Numbered from the stretch's first letter, positions 11,016 through 22,350 are shown. The stretch: DNA of 64,000 nt from Flabesymbios commensalis (GCA_964017125.1 OZ024912.1:84218976-84282975), one strand, 5' to 3'. Notes: generated by a model from the sequence alone, not told the origin. Numbers and translations: made by a program.

Positions 11016-11464
11016 GAAATGTATGTGATTATCACAGATTTGAGACATATCTAACTTTTAAAACCTGGTTATGCAAGACAATTAAAACATGAGAAAACAA
11101 TACTATAGTTTACTGTAGTCGACATCAGTGTGCTAAGTGTTAATAGTGCAGCTTAGCTGGTTTCCGATTGCATCTCAAAGGTGATGTATGGGAATTAATC
11201 GGTCTATATGGCAGATCGTGATGCGATGCATCTGGGGAAAAAACAAAAATAAAGTCTAAGTTGAAGCTACGTTTGAAGTGATGGATACATGAGTGATCAT
11301 GACAGATCTGTTTGATTCAGGTTCATTTTTAGCCAAGGCAATTACTGAAAACAAATGACCAATGAATTGTCGAGCGGTAAATATCAAGTAAACTTCGATC
11401 TTTTCAATCTTTTTAAAACATCAATCCATGTTATCATGGTTATATCCAAACGATGTTTTATCAT
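11016..11464. other. No gene seen
   Basis: AT-rich; no repeat recognised. Confidence 0.45.
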
Positions 11465-11617
11465 CACAGGTGTGCATATAGTGCTCCAAACTGTTCAAAG
11501 ACCTGAAGACAGCCCGTGACACTCTGGACCACAAATAACCATTGGTGTCATTCGATAGATCATAATCTTGACTTCGGGCTTCATTCTTTTGCGATATCGC
11601 CATAATGACCAGAAAAC
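11465..11617 (+). mobile_element. SINE-B fragment, diverged
   Basis: GCTCCAAACTGTTCAAAGAC, then ATTCGATAGATCATAATC and TTGCGATATCGCCATAATG. Head missing. Confidence 0.7.
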
Positions 11618-11829
11618 AAGGTAAATCAATGCCCCCACACCATTAGTATCCCCTCTAACAGTCACACCACGCATTCTATCCATAGAGCAAGCTGCTGATA
11701 GCCTTCCCAGCTTTTAAAGACATGACCGTTATTGATTGTAATATTTTTTTTACAGCGTGTCTGTGCAAGAACCCCATCCTGAAGTATCCTTGGTCTGTCA
11801 CACACGGCAATCATATGGCTTCCTTCAGA

Positions 11830-11922
11830 AAGCGTGAGACGTTGACCAGATGCTGGCTTAATGTTGGTCCACGTCCGCTACGCTGGCCCAGCATCAAACC
11901 AACATCGGGTGGTCTTGTGTTT
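11830..11922. mobile_element. P1 palindrome
   Basis: GAGACGTTGACCAGATGC left outer end; core GTCCGCTACGCTGGCCC; right end diverged. Confidence 0.7.
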
Positions 11923-12008
11923 ATTGAATGATGTATTTTGCTGGATTTCTTTGCTTCAGAGAAACGTGGTTTTGTGTTTATTGGTGTCTTGTGTTGGTCA
12001 TTGATTCA

Positions 12009-12225
12009 GACGCAGCTATTGCCCAAGAGACGTTGACCTAGTGTTGTTTCCATGATGAGTCATCGTGCGCGACGCTAGCCCAGCATCGAACCAACATTGG
12101 GTGTTCTTGATGTCTTCTACTGGTTTTTGCTTTTGACGCAGCTATTGCCCAAGGGACGTCAACCCAACGTTGCTTCAGCGCTGATCCATCGTCTGCGACG
12201 TTGGCCAAGCCTTGAAGCCGCATTT
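12009..12225 (+). repeat. Local duplication carrying two degraded P1 copies
   Basis: GACGCAGCTATTGCCCAAG occurs at 12,009 and again at 12,135, each followed by a P1 (12,028-12,110 and 12,150-12,225). The unit of about 126 bp was duplicated with P1 already in place. Confidence 0.7.
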
Positions 12226-12284
12226 TCATGTAGGCTGGCGATTTTTTCAGGATGTCTTTGCCTTTTCTTGCTCGACTCCCAAGA

Positions 12285-12545
12285 GGCGGGGGGGCACTGG
12301 TGCGGTGGTTAAACTGCTTGCCTGGAAAGTCGGACATCGCGGATTCGACCCTCTCTGGCATTCAAAGAAACAAAAAGTTTTTTCCCCGCTCACTCGTAAA
12401 AATTCAATATTGTAGGGACCCTCCGTGAGAGAGAGGTAGCGTGCTCAGAATGCAGGGCTCGAATTTGGAATCCTGTGTCTGGAGGCAGTGTCATCTCATA
12501 CATCTCACCATCCTCAGGATGTTATCCTGGCCTTTAAAGGTGCAG
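12285..12545 (+). mobile_element. SINE-A, nearly complete
   Basis: A box near TGGTGCGGTGG and B box GGATTCGACCC in the head; body TCGAATTTGGAATCCTGTG; tail CATCTCACCATCCTCAGGA. Probably a distinct, older subfamily, as the head differs from the 26.9-kb copy. Confidence 0.8.
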
Positions 12546-12707
12546 GTTTATAATTATAGTCTCATATCAAGTATTTCATCCGACTTTTACATTTTACCCC
12601 CTGGTCACTGGACCTGTTCATTCGTGAGCCATCTGAACTCCACGGAGAGTATAGTCCTTCAGCCATTTCACAAATACACATACACAATATTTGATCGTTG
12701 TACGGGT

Positions 12708-13425
12708 TAACCATCTCACGCCTGAATTTACCATTGTCATCTTCATCCACTACAAGCAATTCTCGACTTGTAGTGGATGAAGATGATTTGAGATGGATGA
12801 AAAATTGAGGAAAATTACCATGGATAGGTAAACCACTTTCTGGGAAATTTCCGTTCTAAAACCCTTGCTTGAGGGGAAATTAAGTCCGCTTTCAGGGATA
12901 TAAAATGATGCTTTAAATTTTATGCTGCCGAATATTTTTCGACTATTTTTCATTCATTTGAAGCTGGAATTGCTAACGCAATTTCCAGCTCCAAATGACG
13001 AAAAATAATTATATTTATGAACAAATATACATCTTCAAAAATGTAGCGATTAGATTAACTAAGCATCTATCACAATTTTTTTTAGCGATTTGAGTTGAAT
13101 TTATTGGTCTGAAATTTGCTTGAAAACAAATATATTCGGTCCCGGCAGCAGAAGGGCTAATGCATCGTGAAGGCTCAACCCTTTAAGCCCTCACGATGCA
13201 TTAAAGCATCATTTTCCATCCCTGAAAACATACTTACTTTTCCTACAACTAAGGGTTTTAGAACAAAAATGTCCATGAAACTGGTTTACCAATACGTGGT
13301 AATTTTCTTTAATTTTTAAACCACATCAAGTCATCTTCATCCACTACAAGTCGAGAATTGCGGCAGCAATTCGCGGCTTGTAGTGGATGAAAATGACTAT
13401 GGTAAATTCAGGATTGAAAGGCCTA
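12708..13425. mobile_element. 718-bp foldback element with hairpin ends
   Basis: The two halves are inverted copies. Left landmarks CTGAATTTACCATTGTCATC, TTCCGTTCTAAAACCCTTGC and AAAATGATGCTTTAAATTTT pair with the complements of ATGACTATGGTAAATTCAG, CTAAGGGTTTTAGAAC and GCATCATTTTCC on the right. Each terminus holds a hairpin with arm CATCCACTACAAG, and a third hairpin (12,950-13,012) and a fourth (13,152-13,205) lie inside. No coding content. Confidence 0.85.
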
Positions 13426-13439
13426 AAGGGTCAAGCAGC

Positions 13440-13572
13440 TTCCCGTGTTTACTATCCTGTGTCTGGAGGACAGTGTCATCTCAATCATCTCACCATCCTC
13501 AGGAGGTTCTCCTCGCCCAGTTTAGCCTATATGTGCACAAAGGTGGCCTAAAGCCCGATTCATTTCATTTCA
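13440..13572 (+). mobile_element. SINE-A tail
   Basis: ATCCTGTGTCTGGAGGACAG to GCCTAAAGCCCGATTCATTT, ending in (ATTTC)n. It lies just right of the foldback while another SINE-A lies just left; the two overlap in sequence, so this is not one SINE split by the foldback. Confidence 0.85.
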
Positions 13573-14261
13573 TTTACCATTATTACTGGTGTGTTTTTTT
13601 CTGGCTGTCTTTGCTGGATGTGTGAACATGCAGACGGCGGCGTCAATCATCGATCCGATCCCGGCATCTGGGGAAGTGCTGCCAGCCAAAGCAGTAGTCC
13701 ACTGTGCTGCTGCCATTAATAATCTCCCTGGTCGGGGATTGTCAGTAACCTGACGATCAGCCACGTGCCCAGTAACGATGTGCCAATGTTGGGCCAGTGT
13801 CGTCACTAACTGTACTTTGGTCTATCTCCCCATCTGACGCAGACCTACACGTACTTTAGCTAAGTACATTTTTATCCTGTCAGGATGGTTTGCCCACACT
13901 TGTAATTGAATGCAATAACTGTATATCAATTGTACTTCTGATTTCAGCGACTATGTCCTGATACCCAGAATCGTTTAATTGTCTCTAGTACGAATACGTG
14001 GTAATTTATTTTATTAATTAAATATTCTAATAGTATTTTGTTTCATTATTCATTTAATCTACTTTTCCGCCAACGTTAGCATTGTTGGGGGGGGGGGGGG
14101 CTAATGTCCATGCATACGCGGAATCCGAATGAGAAACAACCACGAGAACCTCATGAAAATCAAATGTAAGCTCACCAAAAAGGGGACTCGAATCCACATG
14201 AATAAAAAATATAGCTATCTTTTCTTCGGAGAGTTTATACGTTGCTACTAACTTAACTATA
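13573..14261. other. No gene seen; P1 fragment and G-run
   Basis: A short P1-like fragment (AATGTTGGGCCAGTGTCGTC) is near 13,783 and a run of about 13 G near 14,087. Confidence 0.5.
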
Positions 14262-14537
14262 AAGAGCTGAATTTTTTTGATGATAAACGGAGGCCAAAGG
14301 GTTGTTTTTAATTTGAAATCACCATAAATGTCTCAGTTAGCTCTATCCGCTTCATTTGAATACCTGTGTTATCTGGTTATGGGTCTACGGCCATTAGAAA
14401 TATTTTTACTCTAACAGTGCGGGGATCGACTTCAGACGTCAGAATCTGACGTGTGGATCAACTTTAGACGTCAGAATCTGACGTCTACAGACGTCAGATT
14501 ATGACGTCTAAAGTCGATCCCCGCACTGTAAGGGTTA
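14262..14537 (+). mobile_element. H3 element
   Basis: Body AAATTTGAAATCACC-like stretch, then TTTGAATACCTGTGTTAT, then the terminal hairpin. The left arm is partly duplicated (GACGTCAGAATCTGACGT appears twice before the loop). Ends GCACTGTAAGGGTTAA. Confidence 0.8.
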
Positions 14538-15123
14538 ATAATTAGAAAAAAATACTTGTTATATAGTTACCTTTTCCTCGTTTATACATTGCTACTAGCT
14601 TAATAAATAAAAAATACTTGGCACGACATGTTTAGTTCGTTTGCATCACCATGATCTGATAATTACTGCTACATTGTTTGTTTTTATATATTCTTTGTAA
14701 CAACCATACACCTGTACACGGTCAATGTAGTTTTTCTGTCAGATTTTATTGCCAGTTATTTCAATCAACAATAAAATTGGTATAGTTTATACATATATGT
14801 AACTTTTAGCGAGCATATGACAATGCTGACCGTCTACGTTTCCGCAGGCATAATATGATGACATGTGATATGATATAATAACATAGTTAAACATACTTAT
14901 ATAACGCTGATCGAGACTCAATGTCGCTTCAGGTTTAAATCGGTGTTCAATATGAAGTCCGTTGTCAGAAAATAATTGATCAAGTTTAAGTGACATTCGA
15001 GTAGCCCCTACCTGTGGATGATCAAATAAAATAATTGATCAAGTTCAAGTGATATTCGAGTAGGCCCTGCCCATGCTGCCTGTGGATAATCAGATTAGGT
15101 GGTAAATTGACAAAGTCATTCAT
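14538..15123. other. No gene seen
   Basis: AT-rich. GATCAAGTTTAAGTGACATTCGAGTAG recurs in part (14,978 and 15,035), a roughly 60-bp local duplication. Confidence 0.5.
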
Positions 15124-15455
15124 CCTAACCCATACAACGCTGAAATATTTTTGTAAAATCATGGAGATCAATGTTTTTTCAATTTGAAATATTTGAAATA
15201 AATATTCATTATTTCAGTGCAGGGACCGTCTTTAGACGTCAGCATTTGACGTCTAAAAAGACGTCTAATTCTGACGTCTAAAGACGGTTCCCGAACTGAA
15301 ATAATCAACCCTTAAAGTGCTGACATATTTTTGTATAAACCATGGAGAGCAAAAGGTTTGTTCAATTTGAAATCATCATAAATGTCTTAGTTATCTCTTT
15401 CCGCCTCATTCGAATACCTATGTCATGGGTTCGATCCCCGCGCTGAAACGATTAA
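15124..15455 (+). mobile_element. Two consecutive H3 copies
   Basis: The first (15,124-15,306) has a shortened body and an alternative stem (GGGACCGTCTTTAGACGTCA with a matching right arm). The second (15,309-15,455) keeps the body but has lost nearly all of the hairpin. Confidence 0.75.
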
Positions 15456-15492
15456 GGTGGTAAACATGGTAAATTAGGACAAGTCATTCACC

Positions 15493-15552
15493 CACTATTG
15501 TTTATTGTTGCTCGGTGTCTGCGATGCTGGCCCAACATTAAAACAACACTGG
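15493..15552. mobile_element. P1 half copy
   Basis: GTGTCTGCGATGCTGGCCCA then ACATTAAAACAACACTGG; the left arm is lost. Confidence 0.65.
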
Positions 15553-15555
15553 ATT

Positions 15556-15818
15556 TACCCTTACAGCGCGGGGATCGACTTTAGGCGTCAGAATCTGACG
15601 TCTGTAGACGACAGATTCTGTCAACTAAAGTCTATCTCCGCACTGTAAGAGTAAAAATATTTCTAATAGTCGTAGACCTATAACATTTAGGTATTCAAAT
15701 GAATCGGAAAGAGCTAACTAAGACGTTTATGATGATTTCAAATTGAAAAAAACCCTTTGGTTCCCATGATTTTTATTTTAAAAATTCAGCGCTTTAAGGG
15801 CTAACCCTTACCCCGCTA
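15556..15818 (-). mobile_element. H3 element, reverse orientation
   Basis: Starts with the hairpin (CAGCGCGGGGATCGACTTTA) and ends AGCGCTTTAAGGG. Confidence 0.8.
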
Positions 15819-16375
15819 ATAGCGACTATAGTCGTTTTCAGTCCATTTTATTTGCCGAGTAAATCACAGTTATCATGCATGGTTATCTGGTTAATGAAAT
15901 GAGAGTTTAAAGATTGAAAATGTTTTGTCTCAATTTAAACACATATACAAGGGTGGAAATTAGCACCGGCCCGCCAGCAATATGACCTGTAACCTGCCCA
16001 AATGGCAGGTAGAACTTTAACAGTAGAACAAATTATTTTATTTTCTCGCCCATTTGATAAAATGTGTTGCATTGTAAATGTAGAGTTGCATCAACATTAT
16101 AACAATCTAGAGTGTCTTTTTCACTTTACAATAAAAAATGCCTGGAAAGTTATTGGAATAAGCCTTAAAGGCGTAATAGTAAAATTTTGGGCAGGTGAAT
16201 TTGTTTGCGGGCAGGTGGAAATATTTTCTTACCACCCGACTGGCTTCAAGAGAAAAAATCTAATTTCCAGCCCTTCATATATCAGTAATTTACGCCCATT
16301 TGAAGTTGTGGGTGGCGGTAGCGAGACACAACTTCAAGTGGGTACAAATTCAAATTTGAGAACTTAGCAGGTAAA
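15819..16375 (+). mobile_element. H4 element interrupted by another element
   Basis: Left part AGCGACTATAGTCGTTTTCA to TTTTGTCTCAATTTAAACAC; right part ATTTACGCCCATTTGAAGTT and hairpin. The join expected from other H4 copies is broken by 15,949-16,275. Confidence 0.7.
15949..16275. mobile_element. 327-bp TIR element nested in H4
   Basis: Ends AAGGGTGGAAATTAGCACC and a right end whose complement is AAGGGCTGGAAATTAGA. CATATA flanks it on both sides, a probable target duplication. An open frame through its right half is not supported as a gene. Confidence 0.75.
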
Positions 16376-16516
16376 GGGTTGATTAAAACGTGCACGTAGA
16401 TTTTCCTCACATGGCTTTAATGACAGATTGCCATTTTCTGCCTGGTCATCTGATAATGGGCCGCATTGTGTGTGAATGTTATATGCGTGCGGCGCCCTTT
16501 ATCGTGTATGTCAATG

Positions 16517-16835
16517 AGAAAGAACGAAATTCAATAGATTCGTAGATCCGAATGTACGAGGCGCGCAGCACCGAGTATATTCGGATCTACAAATCTATTG
16601 TAATTGAGTTCTTTCTTCGACTTAAAATACACAGAATATGCACATGTATGCGTTCCAATATTGTATATAGAAAAACGCAATTTCATTGTGAGAATTGTAA
16701 ACCACGAAACATTGGCCATACAATTTCATTGTTAAACCCGTATATCTGTATATTATTAATTTTGTATTGTACCCGACCTGGCCAGTATAACATAGTATAA
16801 TAACAGTAGATTCGTAGATCCGAATCTACTGTTTT
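16517..16835. repeat. Hairpin with a third dispersed arm
   Basis: 16,517-16,615 is a stem of about 37 bp (AATAGATTCGTAGATCCGAA in the left arm). The same arm sequence reappears at 16,806-16,830 as TAGATTCGTAGATCCGAA. Confidence 0.75.
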
Positions 16836-16872
16836 ACCAATAGACTGACGTCACATGTGTATTTTAAAGCAG

Positions 16873-16965
16873 GTATATGGGCGGGGGCCCTGGTGCAGTG
16901 GTTAAAGCTGACTCACTTAGGAGGTCGGAGATCGCGAGTTCGCACCCAGCTCTGGCATTCAATTT
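16873..16965 (+). mobile_element. SINE-A head fragment
   Basis: GGGCGGGGGCCCTGGTGCAG, A box TGGTGCAGTGG and B-box region CGCGAGTTCGCACCC. Body and tail are missing. Confidence 0.75.
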
Positions 16966-17059
16966 TTAAAGTTAAGTCACGATAATACACTTTAGTGATA
17001 ACGCACATGATCATCATGATAATGATAACACATGATAACACGTTACCCCGTTAAGGTTA

Positions 17060-17300
17060 ACCCTCTAACCCTAATAAAGCGCTAAAAATCGTATAGAAAA
17101 ACATCGCACCCAAAGGGTTATTTTCAATTTGAAATCATCATAAATGTTTTATTCAGCTTTTTTTGATTCATTTGAATACCTATGTCATGGGTCTACGGCC
17201 ATTGCAATATGTCTACTCTTACCGTGCGGGGATCGACTTCAGTCGTCAGAATCTGACGTCTAGAGCCGACTAAAGTCAATCCCCACGCTGTAAGGGTTAA
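17060..17300 (+). mobile_element. H3 element
   Basis: Body and hairpin present. The hairpin arm has AGTCGTCAGAATCTGACGTC; the right arm is shortened. Confidence 0.8.
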
Positions 17301-17329
17301 AGACCAAATTTTATCTATAGCTCAGTGAA

Positions 17330-17465
17330 CTTAAATTGAAAAAAATGATCGCTAAATTTGCTGTATGTTTGGATTAAAATTCTACAAATGTAAGTAAGTA
17401 CTTTTCACCCACTTGAAGTTGTGGGTCGCTGTATAAGCGACCACAACTTCAAGTGGGTGAACAAA
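17330..17465. mobile_element. H4 hairpin and partial body
   Basis: Arms CACCCACTTGAAGTTGTGG and the matching right arm, loop TCGCTGTATAAGCGA, itself a small hairpin. Confidence 0.75.
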
Positions 17466-18104
17466 ATTGATCATCCTGCAATTTGATCACACTATCACCT
17501 GATCACAGAAGGTTCAAGAGACACGTTAGATATTCGATCGAATGTCATTAGGAGGATATTCAAAAAATAAATCAAACTTCACAGGTTTGATTTAAATGTC
17601 GCGGAGATTTTCAGTGTTGTAGACGGTGGTCTAACTTTAAACAGGCACATGCTAACAAGTTATCTATGATGTGTGCCCACTTGCATGACCTGTAATCGAT
17701 TGTACAATGAAGGTATGAAAGCAATATATTAGTTACACACAAACACATTTTCCATTCTTCGGATGAATTAGTCCAGGTGCTCAACCACAAAAAGTAAATC
17801 TGAAGAATGGAAAATCTGTCTGTGAAACGCTCTTTGATGTCAAACAGTGGTAATAATGATATTAATACATGTTTATTTAAACATATTATTGTGGTAGAAA
17901 TATAATAAACTCTGGCGTTTATCAGTTTATGGATAAATGGTATATTATATGTTCTGATTAAAATGTATGATATCGCTTTCATACCTTCATTGTATACTAG
18001 ATAAAAATACAGTTGATGCGAGTGGTGCCACCTGTGGTATGCCATACAACACGGCACAGGGTGATATCAGGCCTACCCTTAAACATGTTAAAGCGCTACG
18101 TTTA
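17466..18104. other. No gene seen; P1 fragment
   Basis: TGTTGTAGACGGTGGTCTAA near 17,610 is a P1 relic. CAATGAAGGTATGAAAGC (17,705) and its complement (17,977) form a wide inverted repeat of about 290 bp. Confidence 0.5.
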
Positions 18105-18320
18105 AAAATAAGTTTTCACCGACTTGAAGTTGTGTCTCGCTACCGCGACCCACAACCTCAAGTGCGTGAAAATTACTCATATTTGCTTGAAGTGAGACCA
18201 AATCTTGATGTTTCAACACACATTCCCAGTAATCATGATAATAGCGATTTATTTAATCTGGTAATAAGCATGATAAAACGGATTAAAAACGGCTGTCTAT
18301 AGTCGTCCTTGGAGCTTTAA
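18105..18320 (-). mobile_element. H4 element, nearly complete
   Basis: Hairpin at the left (CGACTTGAAGTTGTGTCTCG), body with ATTACTCATATTTG, and terminal CTATAGTCGTCCTTGGAGC, the complement of the H4 start. Confidence 0.75.
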
Positions 18321-19499
18321 CGAGAGGGAATAAGCCTGTGAGGATCAAAAATCTCCAAAACGCATTAGCCATGTAGGCAAGAGTTTAAGTATTTTCAAGT
18401 ATATATTCTTTAAGCCCTTTGGTGACTGTTCGCTTTGCAATATCTCGTACAAATCTACTGATAGATTAATCTGACAGTAAAAAAATTATCACAACTTTCT
18501 AGTGCAGGCGAAACTCAAGGTTAAATAGCATTGAGTCCAAACGCACTGGCTCAGACTAGTAACCATGGTAACATTATATTTCAATTTAAAAAACGTGTAA
18601 TCCTTATACTAAGATCGCTTAGATATGATATCCAGAAACTAAGATATCTTGATTTTGAATTCGGCTGGCGGCCATTTTGAATTATGGCGGCCATCTTGTA
18701 TTAATAAATATAGCATTGTGCATAAGATGTAACTCTCTGAAATTAAATATATATTAGCAGGCATTCAAACCATCATTTTATCAAAAAAGGTCAAGTTGTG
18801 CACTTTTTGCTAAAACGTGAATGTTGGATATTGTATTTCAATGATCACGTGACCTATGACCTTCCAATGACCTCAAAATTGCATTATGGGATCTAAAAAC
18901 CCGAACTTAGGGCAAAAAAACACATCTCTAGGATTGCCGGAACTGTATTGATAACCGCTTACTTTTTTTTCGGGGGCCATTTTGAAAATATGCAAATTAG
19001 CTAATTAAATATGCAAAATCTCGAATGGTATCTGGCAGATTTGAAATCTACGGGAAAAAATACAATAGAAACCGTTGAGAAAAGTTTGACAGACATATTT
19101 ATTAGATTGGTTAGGATATATCCCTGTCTATTACGACCGTGAACAGGTGAATCGTCAATCGTACGTATGATTATCACTGACATTCAGTGTAGAATTTTGT
19201 TCTGCTGAAACCCATACTGTTTCAAGCAGGGTTTACATCAACGGAAATATCACTACATTTGATACAATAGCATTATATGCATTATACAGTTATATGCTTA
19301 GTTAATCTAATGAGTAAATATAATTTAGAGATGTCTATTTTTCGTAATTTAAAGTTGAAAAATGTGTTAGCAATTGCATCTGCAAACTGACATGAATGAC
19401 ATATCGAAATAAACAATTCAGCTGGACACGAGTTAAAGCTGGTATCTCCACTTTCATTATAATCGTTTTTAATCCATTTTACGAGGTTCAATCACTGGT
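18321..19499. other. No gene seen; about 1.2 kb AT-rich
   Basis: GGCGGCCATTTTGAATTATG and GGCGGCCATCTTG near 18,670 resemble the ATGGCCGCCA motif inside both TAGTCC elements, but I find no matching ends here. Confidence 0.5.
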
Positions 19500-19750
19500 A
19501 TTGAGTTTGAAAAGTGTGTCTGAACACCAAGATTTGCAAATGTTTGCAAATATTCGGTCTGTCTGAAATTAGAGAAATATGAGTAAGTTTTTGCAAGTTG
19601 CAAGTTCAACTGGGTGTAAATTACTCATATTTATTTAATATGAGACCAAACATTTTGAATTTTAAACACCCATTTTAAACACTCATCTTATTCCTAAGGA
19701 ACAGCGATTTAACTAATGAATCAGACTATAGTCATGTTAACATATTAATT
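19500..19750 (-). mobile_element. H4 relic
   Basis: GGTGTAAATTACTCATATTT and ATATGAGACCAAACATTTTG with a collapsed hairpin (GCAAGTTGCAAGTTCAAC). Confidence 0.6.
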
Positions 19751-19814
19751 TCAACCAAACCAAACATTTGTTAGGTTTAAATTTAAATTTTCATTTCATT
19801 TCGAATAACCTGCT

Positions 19815-19905
19815 AATTCAACCTATGCTTAGTTAATGTTGGGCCACCGTCTGCGACGCTGTCCCAACATTAACCCAGCATTGGTTGAATGTACCATGTT
19901 TGCAG
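19815..19905. mobile_element. P1 palindrome
   Basis: Arms TTAGTTAATGTTGGGCC and GTCCCAACATTAACCC share the TTAA-for-TTTAA variant. Core CCACCGTCTGCGACGCTG. Confidence 0.8.
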
Positions 19906-19974
19906 GGAATTTTCACTTACCGTGTGTGGTCTGTGACAGACATGGGAGCTGTAGGGTGAACAATGTGAGCAGGA

Positions 19975-20045
19975 GTAGTAAGTGGTCAGCCCTGGGGGGT
20001 AAACGGTCAGCCCTGGGGGGTAGATGGTCAGCCCTGACAGGCACA
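19975..20045 (+). repeat. 21-bp tandem, 3 units
   Basis: GGTCAGCCCTGGGGGGTAAA repeated with minor changes. Confidence 0.8.
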
Positions 20046-20169
20046 TACTCCATGGTGTCTGCCTATTAGGACGTGGTACACAGGAGGTAATCCGTGTTAG
20101 AGGTGTGATGATAATGTAAGGCGCCATGATGAATGTAGGGCTCGAACCCTCATTCCCCGGCCTCTAGGC

Positions 20170-20550
20170 CTTAATACGTACATGGGGTGTACCATCAAAC
20201 GTGCTGTATGTGTACATACGGTGTACAAAACAAATATATCCTATGTGTGTACATGGGGTGTACAGAACGTCTGTGTCCTACATGTGTACATCAAAATCCA
20301 ACATCTATATCCTATTTGTGTACATGGAGTGTACAAAAGGTCTGTGTGCTACATGTGTACATCAAGTGTACAATCAAAATCCAGCATCTGTATCCTATAT
20401 GTGTACATGAGGTGTACATGCAAACATCTGTATCCTATATGTGTACACTGAGTATACAGTCAAACATATTCATCCCATATGTGTACATCGAGTGTGCATT
20501 TAAACACCTGTAACCCATACGTGTACATGCAGTGTACATTCAAACTTTTC
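20170..20550 (+). repeat. Irregular TGTACA-rich tandem array
   Basis: Units of about 35-50 bp contain TATCCTATGTGTGTACATGG and GTGTACAAAA; no fixed period. Open frames here are repeat artefacts. Confidence 0.8.
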
Positions 20551-20669
20551 GATCATATTCAGCACCCGCTATGTCCAGTCACTCCACTTGGACTTCATCC
20601 CAGGTAAACATGGTAAACCATGACATCTCTCTGAAATAGGAATATACAAGTGTCTTATTGAATATGTTT

Positions 20670-20925
20670 AACCAATTAAGCATTGAATTAATTGGTAAAA
20701 AACATCGCAATCAAATTGGTTTTTTCAATTTAAAATAATCATAAATGTCTTAGTTACTTCTTTCTGATTCATTTGAATACCTGTGTTACGGGTCTACGGC
20801 CAGTAGAATATTTTTACTCTTACCATGCTTACAGTGTGGGGATCGACTTTAGTCGTCATAATCTGACATCTACAGACGTCAGATTCTGACGACTAAAGTC
20901 GATCCCCGCACTGTGAGGGTAAACC
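20670..20925 (+). mobile_element. H3 element
   Basis: Complete body and hairpin. Arms carry CTTTAGTCGTCA and TGACGACTAAAG, a mirrored change from CTTTAGACGTCA. Confidence 0.85.
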
Positions 20926-21107
20926 CCAGTGTCTAGGCATCTCACATAATTAAACATCAATTTGAACTGAGAAGCCTTCGATGGTTAAATTTGGTGAGAG
21001 ACCGGGTGAGAAAATTCGACAAAGGCTTCTAAAAATAAGCTTAGACATGTTAGAGTAAGAACATTTTGTGTAGAGAATATGTTATTCATGGTTCCAAGAT
21101 TCATATA

Positions 21108-21262
21108 GAAAGTGGTTAAATTTAACTAACTTTGGAACTTAGGGTGAAACGATTGCGACGTTTCGATGTGCTGGAGGCAGATCTTGATCACGCTGGAGGC
21201 AGATCGAAACGTCGCAATCGTTTCACCCTCAGTTCCAAAGTGAGTAAAATTTAACCACTTTC
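21108..21262. repeat. Near-perfect 155-bp hairpin
   Basis: Left arm GAAAGTGGTTAAATTTAACT through GAAACGATTGCGACGTTTCG, right arm its complement; about 65-70 bp each. The loop holds two copies of CGCTGGAGGCAGATC-like sequence. Confidence 0.85.
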
Positions 21263-21358
21263 ATTTTTTTTTGTTCGATTTGTATAGTTAGGTGTACTAG
21301 TACTAGTACTAATTTTCAGAAAATGCCCGTAAAAATGGGTGCACCTTTTATTTTGACG

Positions 21359-21420
21359 TGATGTTGGTTCTGCGACGCCGTCCCAATAATAGCCTAACAT
21401 TGGATCAATGTGTTGTTTAC
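21359..21420. mobile_element. P1 fragment
   Basis: CTGCGACGCCGTCCCAATAA with a right-end TTGGATCAATGTGTTGTTTA. Confidence 0.6.
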
Positions 21421-21484
21421 TGGCTCAGCCACTGTCTAACCTTATGAACCCCCTCGACTCCTTCTTGATTTTTTGAATAAGCAA

Positions 21485-21645
21485 CAGTGGCAGATCCGGG
21501 GGGGAGGCAGCAGGCGCGCCCCCTTATTTTCGGCAAATACTTTAAAAAGTCCCCTAAATTGGCTGAAATTTACCCAAAAAATCTCGGGGGCAAGCTCCCA
21601 AAACCCCAGGCGCTCCCCCTTTCTTCAGATCCTGGATCCGCCACT
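21485..21645. mobile_element. F7 element
   Basis: Ends CAGTGGCAGATCCGGG and CCTGGATCCGCCACT. The interior is GC-rich with GGCGCGCCCCCTTATTTTCG. Confidence 0.8.
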
Positions 21646-22350
21646 TTAAACAAGACTGCAAACCTCCGCCGCCGCCACGCGATCTGCGTCATCAACATCA
21701 AAATGTAATGGATTATTTCTTGGCCCGGGAAACAGGGTTTTTTTCTGGATCTGGATCTCAATCCGGATCCTGGTATAAATTTATTGGATTGTTCTTTAGC
21801 CCGGGACACACCTCTGGTAAATGTTTCATGCAAATCCGTAACCTTCAGTCACCATTCCTGTGAATTAGTCAGCTGTGTCAGTGAATATATAAAATCTGCC
21901 CGTTATTCCGCATTTAGTCAAAAAAAAAAATATGTTTGTTCCCGATTTGCTGTCATTTTAACCATGTTAACCAGTGAGTAGGTAGGAACTTTCTCTTATT
22001 TTATTTTTTATTTTATTTTTTGTCACTTCAACCAATCGGTAGGTAAGATTTTTTAAAATTATATTTCGCGCCAAATTCACTTCTATACAGTCTTATCTGT
22101 ACATCCCGCAACGATTTTTTTTGACGCTTTTTGACCCCCTGTCCTTTTCGTAACGATTTTCAGAGTTACTTTGATTACAGTCGGTAACTCACCCCTTAAC
22201 TTATGGATTTTCTAAAAAAGTAATTTGGGTCGCACATGTTCTGATAGGGACGGTCGGAAATCGAAAACAAACAATATTTTTAAGGCCCTATAATAAAAGT
22301 TATTCACATCTCCTGGTAATGATATGAAGTGAAGTCAACATCATAGATTA
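21646..22350. other. No gene seen
   Basis: GGCCCGGGAAACAGG and GCCCGGGACACACC (about 21,723 and 21,800) mark a degenerate roughly 75-bp duplication. Near 22,110-22,150 TGACGCTTTTTGACCCCCTG resembles the complement of sequence near 46,170. Confidence 0.5.

Noticed and set aside
12285-13572. One SINE-A split by the foldback element
   Set aside because: The left and right SINE-A pieces overlap in content (both contain the GTGTCTGGAGG to CCTCAGG region), so they are two separate copies.
16002-16367. 121-residue plus-strand frame
   Set aside because: Spans the interior of the nested TIR element and the H4 hairpin; composition follows the repeats.
15300-17070. Telomere-like AACCCT repeats
   Set aside because: AACCCT occurs once or twice at H3 starts and is not tandem; it is part of the element.
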